Shown piece after piece: positions 1 to 11,809 of a stretch of 64,000 bases of DNA. How positions within the stretch are numbered: position 1 is the first letter of the stretch; every line of letters starts with the position of its first letter. A model generated the notes under the pieces. The model had not been told where the DNA came from, did not search any database, and saw only the letters and a list, made by a program, of their open reading frames with translations. A program made the translations under genes and the position numbers. Where the stretch lies: assembly GCA_034769895.1 (NCBI GenBank), contig CM068368.1:689889877-689953876 (forward strand). Reading direction: 5' to 3'. This DNA comes from Magicicada septendecula (lineage: Eukaryota > Arthropoda > Insecta > Hemiptera > Cicadidae).

Positions 1-222
1 TCTAATTATTGTATTAATTATCATCCTCCTTCAGTTTCATTGGAGTCATTAAATTATTCGTTATTCTTCTTATCTGAGCACATTACCATCAATTGTTTAT
101 TTATTTATTCTTCTTTTGTTACCATCAAAATATTATTTTTTCCTATTATTTCAGTTTAAATCAGTTCTTTATAAATATTATTTAATCTGTTCTTACATTT
201 TCTTAGTGTTTTGTCTTTTTAT

Positions 223-522
223 TTTAAATTATATGGTTTCAAAATAACTTGAGTAAGTTGTCCTTACATGCTTTAGAATTTTGGGGTTTTAGTCTCTTCA
301 CTTTAAATTATATGGTTTCAAAATAACTTGAGTAAGATGTCCTTTTAGAATTTTGGGGTTTTAGTCTCTTCACTTTAAATTATATGGTTTCAAAATAACT
401 TGAGTAAGATGTCCTTACATGCTTTTAGAATTTTGGGGTTTTAGTCTCTTCACTTTAAATTATATGGTTTCGAAATAACTTGAGTAAGATGTCCTTACAT
501 GCTTTTAGAATTTTGGGGTTTT
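223..522. repeat. Four-copy tandem array, unit about 79 bp
   Basis: Four head-to-tail copies begin near 223, 302, 374 and 454, giving spacings of 79, 72 and 80 bp. Each copy runs through TTTAAATTATATGGTTTC to a TTTTGGGGTTTTA ending. The second copy lacks an 8-bp stretch, which explains its 72-bp length. The array lies just downstream of the gag-like gene at 593-1816 in that gene's sense, so it is probably in the noncoding interior of the same element. Confidence 0.9.
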
Positions 523-592
523 ATTTACAATGGGTTGCTTGGTCCTGTATCCATAAAATCCGTCCCTTTTTTCTGGTTTGTTTGGAGTCTGA

Positions 593-1816
593 TTAACCGT
601 GGTCCATTATTTCAGGTGCTCCATGTTCTCGGATTGCTGGGGTGTTCGTAATTAATTCTCTCCTTGATAATCTTCTTACCATCCGGCTCTCCCACTTTGC
701 TGCTATGAAACTTTCACTTAAGTACCGGTCTTCCGTCATAATTCGTTCCTTTTTAACTAACAAGTATTGTACCTCCTCTAACATAACATATTTGCTCATA
801 TTTAATCTCATTTCATTCCCTTTTACCTCTGAATTATTTGCCAAATATTTGAATGTTATATTCCGTCTTGATAATCTGACTAATATCTTCTGATGCACTT
901 CAATCATCGACACATTTAACTGGGATGTAAACTTAATTAACTCCCTCTGTTCGTTAATTGGAAGGTTGAATACATTAATTAATCCACCTGTAATCATCTC
1001 CCATTCTTCCTTGGTATTTATTATTCTCTTTCTACATGTTTCTATTATTTTCTTGGTCTTCTTTTCCATGGTTTGAATATCCTTTTTGTTGTGGCTATTT
1101 TTATTTTCAGATGGCATTACACCTTGGTATTCTGTAATTTCTATTTCCTTCCTACTCTCTTCTGTATTCGGACTTACTTTAATACCCTCTGAAGTGCTGT
1201 CTGATGTTTCCTCCAAACTCTTGACACTATGGTCCATTTGTTTATATGTCTCCTCTTTGTATGTATCTGCTTTTTGGATGAGCGTATTAACATTTTCAAA
1301 CTTCTCTCCAAAAGTTTCCCATATCTCCTTATTGAAATTCTCCATTTTACCCTCAAATTGTTTTAAATTCTTATTATTCTCTCCAAATTTTGCATTCATC
1401 TCTTCTCTTTGTCCTTCAACAGTTTCTTTCAGTTTATTGTATTGTTCATTCATGGTTTGTTTGATATTTCCATGAATGGTTTCTATTTTTTCATTTAGTT
1501 GTTTGACTAAACTTTCCTCCTTTTTCTTAAAATTTTCCTTATTTTCCTCATTGGTTTGTTTCAAGGCTTCCTCCTGTTTTCTAAAATTTTCATCTATTTT
1601 GTTATTGGTTTGCTTTGAAGTTTCCTCCTGTTTTCTAAATTGTTCATTAGTTTGTTTATTCTGTTCTGCCGTAAATTTCATCATGTCTTGCCAATTAGGT
1701 TCTTCTCTGGCTACCGCTTTGTCTGGTTGGTCCCCTTGGGCATCCTCTTCCACTACTTCCTTTTCCGTATCCATAACTACTTCGGTTTCTTCTTTATCGC
1801 CTGTCTGTTGGTCCAT
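593..1816 (-). CDS. Coiled-coil gag-like protein of an LTR element
   Basis: This intact 407-residue ORF is read right to left. Residues 1-50 are acidic. Residues about 45-190 form a long K/E/N/Q-rich coiled coil with repeated blocks of the type RKQEE-KQTN. Residues about 250-400 are a basic, more globular region without a recognisable Gypsy capsid or CCHC knuckle. A degenerate primer-binding site and an LTR start lie just upstream in its sense (2003-2025), as for the gag genes of the other LTR elements here. Only noncoding DNA and a tandem array follow before the window edge, so I cannot tell whether a pol gene lies beyond. The gag assignment rests on position and coiled-coil architecture, not on a domain I recognise. 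Confidence 0.65.
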   Translation of the reverse strand: MDQQTGDKEETEVVMDTEKEVVEEDAQGDQPDKAVAREEPNWQDMMKFTAEQNKQTNEQFRKQEETSKQTNNKIDENFRKQEEALKQTNEENKENFKKKEESLVKQLNEKIETIHGNIKQTMNEQYNKLKETVEGQREEMNAKFGENNKNLKQFEGKMENFNKEIWETFGEKFENVNTLIQKADTYKEETYKQMDHSVKSLEETSDSTSEGIKVSPNTEESRKEIEITEYQGVMPSENKNSHNKKDIQTMEKKTKKIIETCRKRIINTKEEWEMITGGLINVFNLPINEQRELIKFTSQLNVSMIEVHQKILVRLSRRNITFKYLANNSEVKGNEMRLNMSKYVMLEEVQYLLVKKERIMTEDRYLSESFIAAKWESRMVRRLSRRELITNTPAIREHGAPEIMDHG

Positions 1817-2002
1817 TTCACTGTCCGTGACTAATTCTATTTCTTGTTCCTGTCCACCTTCTTCAATCTCCTTTTCTTCTGCCCTCTTCTTCGATTTGCC
1901 TCAGGTATTAGGCATTTCTTGTTTTCTCGTAACTGCCAACGATAATTAGATTTTTTGGTATATATTTTTATTAAATATCAAAATTCTTTTCTAATTACCG
2001 CC

Positions 2003-2230
2003 CTTTTACGTTGAGCGCCAATTCTGTAACGTCCCGCTTATGAGAGGCATTCACCACTTATGAGTGTATTGCAATTACCGGTTTCGTTAATTCAGCCCCA
2101 CAGTTATACGCCAATTCTGTAACGTCCCACTTAATGTGAGGTACTTGCGAAACGTACACCTTTAGTCAAGCCCCAAATGTTGGGTTTGCCAAACTTGTAA
2201 CGTCCCACTTAATGAGGTACTTGCGAGTTA
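2003..2230 (-). other. Primer-binding site and iterated LTR/PBS junctions
   Basis: Read on the minus strand, an LTR ending ...ACA is followed by 4 nt and then by TGGCGC at 2020, a degenerate form of the tRNA-Lys primer site seen intact at 32915-32932. On the plus strand, TGTAACGTCCC occurs three times, at 2025, 2118 and 2196. Each is preceded by a related GCCA/ACGCCA-type junction, and the last two also by an AGCCCCA segment. The LTR edge therefore contains three degenerate copies of its own junction with the primer site. Confidence 0.6.
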
Positions 2231-4016
2231 TATTATATGCCTCACGCAGGATGCGTCACTTCTGAATTATACTAACTGACGTTTTCAACAGTATAAATAA
2301 AGGATTTTGTTTATTTTGTTTTACTCAATCTGAAGAGAAATCGAGAGTGTGTGATTTGGGGTCAAGGAGGGAAGTTGTTCAGCCTTATGCAGAAGAGAGA
2401 GCAAGCATCACTATTTCCACTCAGTTGAGACGATTTCTTCTGTTTGTTGTGCTGAAATTTCTTATAACTACCCACTACAATAAATTATAACACTTTATTA
2501 TACAAGATTAATTTTCAATAATATTGCTTTATTTATTATTGACTTTTGTCTCCTGCCACCAAAATATAGGTATCACAATTAATCTTATCTTCAATAAAAC
2601 ATCATCTCGACTTTACCGAGTAAACATAGAGTTGTCTAAGGAGCAAAACATATATGGTGTTATTTACCCAATTTTTACGCTATAATAAAAAACATCAATT
2701 AATACATAATTCTTAATAATTCCCCAGGGTTCAGGGTAAGTTCTTTTTGTTACGAGAGTGTCAGAAATGGATAATTACTACGCTTTACAAATACCGAAAA
2801 ATTAATAAATAATTTTGTTTATTTTTCATGTAGTATGTAGTTCCAGGAATTGCCGTAAGAGAGCAGCGTGTATTTGTTTACTTTAAAAAACATATGATCA
2901 AATGATTATTTTTTGTTCTATATCACTGTTCAGAATGAGTTTTCTTCTGGAATTATTACGAAAAAATGTTTATATTACCTCGCTCCGTATGGTTCTTACT
3001 GGATTGAAGCTTTTTCTGTGGTGAGGTCCGTCTTGCGTTATAATTTTCTTACCGTCTGGAGTATTTTCCAATTGTCAACAAGAACTAGGCCGAAACCATG
3101 TTGGATCATCAGAAGGTTTTCATTCACTGTTTATTAATGAATATAACCATTTAATTTGGATTAATCATGTATAATTAGATAGTGGTCATGCTGTTTGTCA
3201 ATCTTGCGTTAATTTCAACTCCTCCAACGTTCCAAAAAAGGTTTTTTTTTTTTTTAATTATAGTAGCATCGTTTCTTCAACTCTACGGTTTTTTGTTCAA
3301 AATTTTTCTTAACAATACTTGTTATTTTTTCATCACTCTTAGTAACACATAGTATTTTTATTATGCAGGCATTTTGTAATTATTATAAATTTATATTTTA
3401 TTTATGGAAAAATAATTCCTTTCCATTCCGGTTTCTATCTCCATTTAGTTTACATAATAAGTTTTGGTTAATTTTCTTATGACATTGTATATAAGTATTT
3501 TATCATTTTATTATCTTTAAATAAATTTATATATATTATTTATTTAGTCTCGAATAGTATTCCTACACGGCACTACTTCCTGTTGCCATTTCCCTCATAG
3601 TATTATTTTAATTTTTATTATCTTTTGGTAATTAAATTTTTATGTCTTTTAAAACTAACCCTGGGTTTTCTTATAATCTAACACAATTATTTGAAAAAAT
3701 ATAATATTAACTTGGGTATAACAATTAGTTGTTCATACAATATAAATATTACAATAAACAAAATAAACTACAAGATCAGTTAGTATTATAGCATACTTTC
3801 ATAGTTTTATAATTTCCACACACATAACACAGTTTGGTAATACTTTACTTTCACTTTTATTTTTCACCTCAATGGGTACACTAGAACTCACTTTGCACTG
3901 TATACCACTCGAATTGTTTATCATATTGAGTGATATAATTTAATTTTGAGCGAGCCATTTCTGACATTGATGTTATTATGATTTAGTTTATTGGGACAGG
4001 GTTATGTAACGTTACA
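2025..4016 (-). repeat. Probable 5' LTR of the element carrying the 593-1816 gene
   Basis: The inner edge is the TG at 2025, directly beside the primer site. The outer edge is a guess: a CGTTACA string ending at 4016 would give a TG...CA LTR of about 2 kb, but the partner LTR is off-window and no duplication can be checked. The stretch is AT-rich. It contains TATAAATAAAG at about 2292 on the plus strand, which is the wrong strand for the element's own promoter. Confidence 0.4.
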
Positions 4017-4882
4017 ATATATTCCTTCAAATTTGGCAAAAACGTTACTTTTTTATAACACCTCATGAATGTGACTCAGGTTTTAAAATAACTTATTTCT
4101 AAGGTCCGACTTTACTAAATAAACCCCTTTATTTTTTTAGTTACGTCTTTAAACTACAATTTAGGTTTTTATAGATTTCTTACCGATTTTTCATTGTGTC
4201 ATCGATAGCTGTCAAACGGTTGTTCGCAAGGAGTTTAAATTTAATATGCACATTTGTATTGTTAAAACAGAGGCTAAGTTCATTATTCAGCCTCTCACGT
4301 GATTAAATAACCTGTCACATGATTGTATAATATAATGAATATAAGCAGCACATTATGAATTTGAATCATCTGTCATTAATGAATCGAATAAACAAAGTGA
4401 AAGTCATTATTGTGTAACAAACTTACACACTTGCCTAAAATTACAGCAGAAACACGTAAAATATAGTGTTTTTAAACATACTAAACATCCACAGCAAAAA
4501 TAAAACTTATGAAATGTGCAACATCGAAATTTCTATTTCATTATGAATACGGACATACAAAACACATACCGCCATTACCTTGGGGAACTCCCGATTTAAT
4601 TTCATAGTCAACCGATGTTGCATTTTTGAATTTTACTTTATGTGAAAGGGAGAAAAAAAATAAATAAAAAAACTAAACTAAACTGAACTAAAAAAAGAAA
4701 AATGTATGGAATAAACCAAACAAATTAAAGTAAACCGGCCATGTTATATATAAAATTAAAGGTCTAAGTAAGCAGACCACAATGGTGAAACCAGTTTTCC
4801 AACGTAATGTTTGTAAGCTTAGAGTATAGGATTTTTAAATAAAGGTTATTTTCAATATTATATTTAGTCATTATATTTTCAG
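4017..4882. other. AT-rich sequence, no gene seen
   Basis: No coding region or repeat family is recognised between the presumed LTR and the Mutator-like relic. The last bases, TATATTTTCAG ending at 4882, look like a splice acceptor for the following exon. Confidence 0.4.
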
Positions 4883-6230
4883 GCAGCCATTGTTGGTTAT
4901 CGGACGAGAAAGGTGCTGTTCATCGGCGTGAAAAACAAGTACTGTACAACCTGCGCTCGAGCCGAGACAAAGAGTGAGACGACAAAAGCACACACTTGCT
5001 ACAAGAACTGGGGTATGAAACAGAGTTCAACTAGCATGGAAGCAGCAATTATCTACGAAGGTTTCGAGAAAAGTGAGGACATGTATAAATTAAGGTATGC
5101 TAAGCTCATTGCCAATGGCGACAGTAGTGTATATAAAAAAATCCTTGAACGTCGGCCGTATAAGTATTTGACAGTTGAAAAGGTGGAGTGTAAAAACCAT
5201 CTCCTACGGAACATGTGCACTCGCTTGAACAATATTGCTGGTTCTAAAACCCAAAAGCCTTCAATAGTGTTAAGGAAAAAAATTGGGGACAATTTGTTTC
5301 GCTGCAGAATGGCAGTAACCAAAGCCACAGATCACAGAAAAGGAGAAGAAGGACCTACAAGCAAAAAGATAGAAAATCTTCGGCAAGATATCTTGAATAT
5401 CCCTAGCCACGTGTTCGGTGAACACAAGAGTTGTGCAAAGCTGGGATACTTTTGCAAGCTCGACTCGTCATCTGCCCCAGCAGATTCTAACCTTGTACCC
5501 AACCTTGTGTCAGTCAGCCTATACCCCTTGATTATGGATGTGTTCCGTGACCTAAGTCGTCACAGCAGAGCTTGCTTGCTGATGTGACAAGCAACTATGT
5601 CGAGCACTACAATTCCATAGTCGCCAAATTTATCGGCGGTAAGAGGATTAATTTTGCAACAAGTGGTCGTACAAGGGTCGATGTTCTGCGGCTGTTGTTC
5701 ATCACAACACCGGACTTGCGCACTACAAACTCCACAAGAACATGTACAATTCCAGCCCGGGAACATTTTCCAAGAGCACCGAAATAAAGAGAAAAAAAAA
5801 TCAGATAACCGCACAAAAAGTAAAAGATGTCGTAGGTCTTTATTTATTTGAAACGGTACTGAAAAGCAGGACTACGGTCTAGCAGCTCAACGACCAGACA
5901 TAGACGAGGACATGATGGTACAGCAATCCAATGAATTTTTGAATAGTCTTCATAAATCAGATGAGGAGTTTGATAGAATTGAGCAACAGACAGTACTGCA
6001 AAGGGACTGCAGTGAATGGCTGGAACTTCGCCGAAACATCCTGACTGCATCAAACTTTGGGCGGGTCTGCAAGATGAGACCAACCACTGGCTGCGAGTCC
6101 CTTGTCAAGCAGATTCTCTACACTGCGTTCGATTGCGAGGCAATGGAGTATGGCCGGAACAACGAGGAGTTAGCTCGTGAAGAACTTGCTTCTAGGATTG
6201 GAGAAAAAATCATAAAATGTGGGATTTTTA
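4883..6230 (+). pseudogene. Mutator-like transposase domain plus YqaJ-type nuclease, broken
   Basis: Reading starts right after a TTTTCAG acceptor and resembles the insect Mutator-like transposase-domain proteins. It has a Cys pair in KNKYCTTCAR, then HTCYKNW, SMEA and LRYAKLIANGDSSVYKKIL, then ECKNHLLRN and PSHVFGEH. The frame is lost near 5570 but continues in another frame through SNYVEHYNSIVAKFIGGKR (5585-5640) and shifts again near 5700. From about 5912 a third segment resembles the YqaJ viral-recombinase/exonuclease fold: SEWLELRRNILTASNFG, LVKQILY and YGRNNEELAREEL. It breaks off after GIFID near 6230, where the sequence turns into the repeated left flank of the Helitron. In these families the transposase domain is often joined to a YqaJ nuclease, so this is probably one decayed gene. 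There is no ATG at its beginning, so an upstream exon is missing or unseen. Confidence 0.7.
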
Positions 6231-6243
6231 TTGATAGAATTTT

Positions 6244-6505
6244 ATTCTGTACATATTCAGGGGTGCATATTTTCATTTTTGTGAAGATTGGTCGATTTTA
6301 AGCTAAATAATCATTTAATTTCGCTAAATTATAACCCTTTAAAACGATAGTGTATTAAGACCGAAACTACTTACCCAACTCCACCAAACTTTATATGTAC
6401 ATTCTGTACATATTCCGGGGTACACATTTTAATTTTTGGAAACATTGGTAGAGCCAAAGTTAAATAATAATCGTTTAATTCCGCTAAATTAAAACCGTTT
6501 GAAAC
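6244..6505. repeat. Two diverged direct copies of a ~105-bp sequence
   Basis: Copies at 6244-6345 and 6401-6505, offset by 157 bp, share TTCTGTACATATTC at the start and TTCGCTAAATT or TTCCGCTAAATT near the end, with many substitutions between. They sit between the YqaJ relic and the Helitron gene and may be duplicated Helitron 5' sequence. Confidence 0.75.
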
Positions 6506-6675
6506 TTACATCAACGGCGCCGGATTGGTCCGATGGTGAACGAGTGTACCCGAACGCCTCACATGATTACACATTGAGACTTGGTGTATCGACTGCAACA
6601 ATGCTGTAATTATTTCTTTGAGTGCGTTTTGCTTTTCGCTTTTGTGTAACCCAGAATATGTTGAAATAATTAATC

Positions 6676-8280
6676 ATGCCTAAAAGACGCCGAGGTGAAA
6701 GTATTCATAGTCGTCAGACTTATCGTCAACAACAAAATAGTGGTTCACGAAATCAAAACAGTCATGTGTTGTCTAATGTTGATCAGGTTAGTGCAGATAA
6801 CTCTCAGTTTCGCAATCTACAAATTCAGTTTGAACAAGAGTTACAGAATTTAAATTGTTTTGAGTGTAACAACTGTGGTAGGACTGTAATTCAAAGTAAA
6901 AATTTTGATGCGTGTAAACAGTGTAAAAAACATCCTCATAAATTTACGGCAGTAAATAAGATGGATCCAAGAATGGTACCGATTGAACTTCAAGGACTTA
7001 CTTACGTTGAGCAGTTACTTATAGCTAAAGTGCAACCAGTAATACGTGTATACAGGATCAAATCACGTGGTTTGGCCGGTCAGTTTGCGTATAAAGGAAA
7101 TATAATCAATGTTGGACAAAATATTGATGAAATAATTCGTTGTTTACCTCGAATACCATCTACATTGAGTACAATCGTTGTGAGACGAGAGGGTCTGAAT
7201 GAACATCGTGATTTCCATGTTAGGCGAAATAAAATAATTACTGCTCTAACATTTTTGAAAACCAACAATCCTTACTATGCAGATATATCAATTGATGTCG
7301 ATCGTATTTCTCAGCTTCCCATAGAGGGTAGTATTTTAGATCAAATACCAACGGTAGAAATACCAGAGTTGGATGATAACTCAAAGGAAAGTAATGATGT
7401 TTATGAAAGTGTCATACCCAATGATATTAAATTACAAGAAGTTGACCGCATCCGATCTGATGTAAATAATGTCATACCTTGGCCAAAAGGTACTAACATT
7501 ATCAACGAATTTACATGTGAAGGATATATAACTATGGCTTTTCCAGCATTATTTCCTTATGGTTCTGCGGAATTGAATGATAATACTCGTCCTAATAACA
7601 TGAATATAACACCATTAGAATATTTCCAATTTTTAATGGAATACAAAGATCGCCGTTTTGCTCAAGATCCACGGTTCCGATTTTTTGCACTAAATACTGT
7701 TCAACGACACGATGCAATCAAACGAGGAGGAATGTTTGCTAAAAAATCTGATTTTCATGGTAATATTCAACAATTACGTGATGCAATGTCACACAATCCA
7801 AAAATAGTAAAAGGTTTATATTATTGGTGCTCTAAAATACGAGGTTCTAATTCTTATTGGTTCCAAAGGAGAGGTGAATTAGAGTCGATGACAAGCCAGC
7901 TCGATATACTACCGACAGCTTTCTTAACATTGAGTGCTGCTGACCTTTGGTGGCCTGACTTAGCACGTCTTCTAGGCTGTAATTTAGAGGAAGAGGCTTT
8001 ATTGAATGAATCTCAAATTGTACAACAACGACAAAAACTCATAAATGAAAATTCATTAATTGTTGAAAATTACTTCACGTTTCGAGCTGTTACTTTCATT
8101 GAAAAGTGGTATGCAAACGATACAAAGTTCTCGATTATTGGTTTCGGTTCGAATTTCAGCATCGTGGTTCATGCCATTTACACGGTCTTATTTGGATATC
8201 TGGTGCTCCGGATCCTAGAACTTTTGATGCTGCTTCTCAGCAACAGTTGCTTGAAGCAACAACGTACTACGATAAGTTAG
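6676..8280 (+). pseudogene. Helitron RepHel, N-terminal part
   Basis: The ATG-started ORF opens with a basic PKRRRGE stretch. A Cys cluster at residues about 62-80 (CNNCGRT then CKQCKKH) looks like the zinc finger of Helitron proteins. The region PFGSAE-like through FLTLSAADLWWPDLARLLG at residues about 280-430 is the conserved Helitron helicase-like N domain. The correct reading leaves this frame near 8132, just before the nuclease motif, and continues in the 8106-10046 frame; the last roughly 50 residues of this ORF are out-of-frame sequence. Confidence 0.85.
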
Positions 8281-10046
8281 TAAATGCGTTCAACCCACTG
8301 CCATCCATTCCACCAGCAACAATACATCCTTCACGTATTAGATCAAGTGATGTTGTAATTGACGATGACCAATCTATTTCTGAATTATTGAATCGATTCC
8401 AACGACATACACAGTGCTCAAAAGGTTACTGTCTGAAACCGAATGGTCGCGAATTTATCTGTCGCTTTAAATTCCCTAAAGCAATTCAAGAAGTATCGAC
8501 TTTACTGAAAGATAGTAAAGGAAATTGGGTGTACACTCCTGTGAGAAATGACGAGAAACTCAATCTATTCAACGTTTTTATTGCTCAAACATGGAGAGCT
8601 AATACCGATTTCCAGATTATTACGTCATTATATGCTGTAATTGAATACATATTGAAGTACGCCTCAAAATCAGAACCTACTTCTAAAAATGTGTTAGAAA
8701 TGTTTGAAGAAATCGTTAAATCGCGAAATTCTGATGATCAGGCTCGCCAGGCGTACACCAGTTTAATGATGAAAATAATTGGCGAAAGAGACATTGGAGC
8801 ATGTGAAACCTGTCATATACTTATGACTATTCCATTATTCCATTGCACGAGGAGCTTTCAGACACTTGTGATTAAACTTGAAAATTATGTTGCTATTCCA
8901 GAAACTGAAGACGATGGTACTGCCTTATCATTTATTGAATTCTACAATCAGAGACCACTAAATATGGAAGATATGACTTTGTTAGAATTTGCTAAAAGAT
9001 ATTCTAAAGGAAGTAGAAATAGACTGGTTATTTGCAGAAAACATAAAATAGTACAAGTCTATCCTAAGATTGATAAAAACTTGAATCAATCAAGCTTCGA
9101 ATTATTTTGTAAACAACAGCTAATGTTACACAAACCCTGGTGGTGTGAACAAAATTTGAAAAATAAGGATGAAACCTGGAAAAGTGCATATCAGCGAAGT
9201 AACATTGTGGAACCTCAGAAGATTAATATGTCTTTACAGCCAGTGGAAGACGAAGATGAATTTGAAAATAATGATAATAAAATTATATTTAATGAGAGAG
9301 ACTGGATGGCAATTGCTGCAGTTATGCCTAATGACCTACCAGCCTATGTTACTCTTGGTAATCGTGACATCGATATACTTCATGACTGGAACGAAGCTTA
9401 TCATAGTTATCCAGATATAAAAGATAACACTGATTTCATTGAGAACAGTAGTGAAACGATTGTAAATCAACGACAATTCTTTGAACCTTTGAATATCAAC
9501 TTCAATGAACAACAAAATGCCATTTTGTCTTTTTTGGATCAACAGCTAATGGATTACGATAATTGTTTACATAAGCTTGCAATAGTCCAAGGTAAGGCTG
9601 GAACAGGAAAGAGTTGTATCATCAACGACGAGATGGTTCATCGAATAAACTCTCATTTCCAATGCAATGCTACTCTTTTGATGGCTCCGACAGGTGTTGC
9701 AGCGAATAATATTAACGGACAGACCCTCCATTCAGCTCTTAGAATACCTCCTTCGAGAAGCGCTCTACCAAAATTAAACAGTGATGCTAAAATTTCTTTT
9801 GAAGATGAATTCAAAGACATTAAATTTGTTATTATAGATGAAGCCAGCATGCTTGGGTTGAACTTATTTTTCAAAGTTGATCAAAGACTCAGAGACGCTA
9901 AACCTCAATTAGCCAACCTGCCATTCGGAGGTCTTTGCATTTATTTAGTGGGCGATTGGTCACAACTTCCTCCAGTATGTGATTATAGCCTTTACAGTAT
10001 TGGAAAAAACCCTAAAACTATTCAGTCAAGTTTATTATATTTATAG
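8106..10046 (+). pseudogene. Helitron RepHel, Rep nuclease and helicase N half
   Basis: This part carries the HUH nickase motif as CHLHGLIW (about 8178) and the catalytic-tyrosine region as EYILKYASK (about 8645). A Pif1-type SF1 helicase follows with Walker A GKAGTGKS (about 9593), Walker B VIIDEASML (about 9832) and LVGDWSQLPPV (about 9945). It ends at a TAG stop at 10044-10046; the same frame continues after that stop into the helicase C half, so this is a nonsense mutation and not a true terminus. These activities nick and unwind DNA in rolling-circle transposition. Confidence 0.9.
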
Positions 10047-10076
10047 TTCAAAAAGGTATTTTTTTTAACACAAATA

Positions 10077-10898
10077 ATGAGACAAATTGGAGATGAACAA
10101 CGATCTTTCCGAGAAACTCTTAATAGGATTTCGAATGGAAGTATTACTGAGCTTGATCATCAACTGTTATCTTCTCGATTTTTTGTCAATAATATTGGGG
10201 ATAAGTCTTTTGAAAATGCAGTGTGCATAATGGCAAAAAATACTGATATTGATAAATTTAATTATGAAAAGTTACAAAAAAATGAACAACCGATCGCCTT
10301 GATTAAAGCTATACATAACTGCTCAGAAGCCCTTGCTGCATCTTCTGATGAAGCTCAAGGATTGTCTGCTGAATTACGTCTATGTAAAGGAGCCAGAATT
10401 ATTTTAAGACGAAATCTTTGGGTGGCCAAGGGTCTCGCGAATGGATCAGTTTGCACAATTACTGATATAATTTATGATCCTTCTATTGAATACAAGGCTT
10501 ATAGTGAACGTATGCCATTATGCATTCTCGTTCAATTTGAAAAATATACTGGTCCGACTATTTATGGAAGCTCAGTCCCTATTGTGGCTATTACGTCTTC
10601 GTTTAAACGGCGTGGAATCAGTTGTACACGTAAGCAGTTTCCTGTTATGCTTGGATACGCGATCAGTATTCACAGATCTCAAGGAATAACTCTGGATAAA
10701 GCAATTGTCGACATTGGTGATAACGAGTTCCAAGTTGGTCTAACTTATGTCGCATTATCGAGAGTAAAAACTTTGAGTGGATTGCTGTTGAAACCATCAT
10801 TTAACTTCGATCGTTTGAAAAAAATTAACAGTAGTCATTCGATGAATGCACGTCGAAATGAATTACAGAGACTGTGGAATATATGTAATACAAAATAG
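10077..10898 (+). pseudogene. Helitron RepHel, helicase C half
   Basis: Same frame as 8106-10046, separated only by the TAG at 10044-10046. It has the late Pif1-like motifs LGYAISIHRSQGITLDKA and GLTYVALSRVKTLSGL near its end, as expected for helicase motifs V and VI. The natural stop at 10896-10898 is about 350 bp before the Helitron 3' end. Confidence 0.9.
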
Positions 10899-11214
10899 AT
10901 GCTACTTATAAAAAATATATGTCATCTTAACAAGATGCTACTTCCATTTACTGCATATTGTTATTATTATATTAAATATATTATTATTGTATATTATATT
11001 CAAAAGTTATTGTTATTATTATATACTATGTTCAAATGTCTTACTTTTTTTTGTTACATGCTATATGTAAATACTTTGTTATAAAATATAGTGGATAACT
11101 GATCATTTGCATCAATTTGTATTCTTATTATTGAACACATTTCCCAAATATTTTTTTAAGATATGAAAACATTCATTTCTATATTTAATGGAAAATTTCA
11201 CATTTGTCTAGAAC

Positions 11215-11249
11215 TTCGCCCCTTTTTGTCCGCGCTCGGGGACACCTAG
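11215..11249 (+). other. Helitron 3' terminus
   Basis: A short hairpin with arms GTCC (11228) and GGAC (11238), set within a longer CCCC...GGGG pairing, is followed by CTAG at 11246-11249 and a T. This is the CTRR-T signature at which Helitrons end. Confidence 0.65.
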
Positions 11250-11764
11250 TGTAAAGATAAGCTAATACGGTCCGTGGGTGCTAAACGACATAATACAGTC
11301 GGCACTCAGGAGGGCCATACGACGAAGTGCCATGGTAAGTTCACGGCACTGCCACGCGAGTAAAGCTGGTTGAATTTGGAGTGTTGTGCAAATAGCGGCA
11401 ACACTGCACGTATCGCTGCTTGCCCTAGCGAAGTGACAACACCGCGCCGCTGACTTATGTGACTCATGAAAGTGGATAGAACGTTTGCATGTTGCCTAGC
11501 TGCAAGATCAGGCGTCGCGATGACAGCGCTTGGTGGCCACCCTGTAAACTAAAATGCGATTCTCGGGCCAACCTTGGCGCCCTCTTAATTCAAACAGCAA
11601 CAGTTTTTGCAGCTGAGTGAGCTTAATAGTATAAGCCTGAAAAAAAAGGAACTGCTTTGAGTAATGTAGTGTTAATAAGACGAGACATGTCACGTGTCAC
11701 TATTATTTATATGAGCGTTTAATAAACAGATACAATGGGCTGCAACTTAAAAATAAAAAATAAG

Positions 11765-11809
<45 letters not shown>

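Larger units (their letters stand above)
6246..11249 (+). mobile_element. Helitron (rolling-circle transposon)
   Basis: It is defined by a Rep-helicase gene (6676-10898) and a Helitron-like 3' end: a GC-rich hairpin followed by CTAG at 11246-11249 and a T. The 5' end is less certain. It is placed at the first TCTGTACATATTC, where the YqaJ reading is interrupted, but the second copy of that sequence near 6402 is an alternative. The gene has only one frameshift and one stop, so the insertion is younger than the relics around it. Confidence 0.75.

Noticed and set aside
223-522. CRISPR array
   Set aside because: Units are contiguous without unique spacers, and the genome is eukaryotic.
1476-1949. 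157-codon plus-strand frame opposite the gag-like gene
   Set aside because: Its Ser/Phe/Leu-rich composition is what the complement of a Lys/Glu-rich coiled coil gives.
2291-2302. TATAAATAAAG as a gene promoter on the plus strand
   Set aside because: No coding exon follows and the surrounding LTR is read from the other strand; a TATA string in AT-rich DNA is weak evidence.
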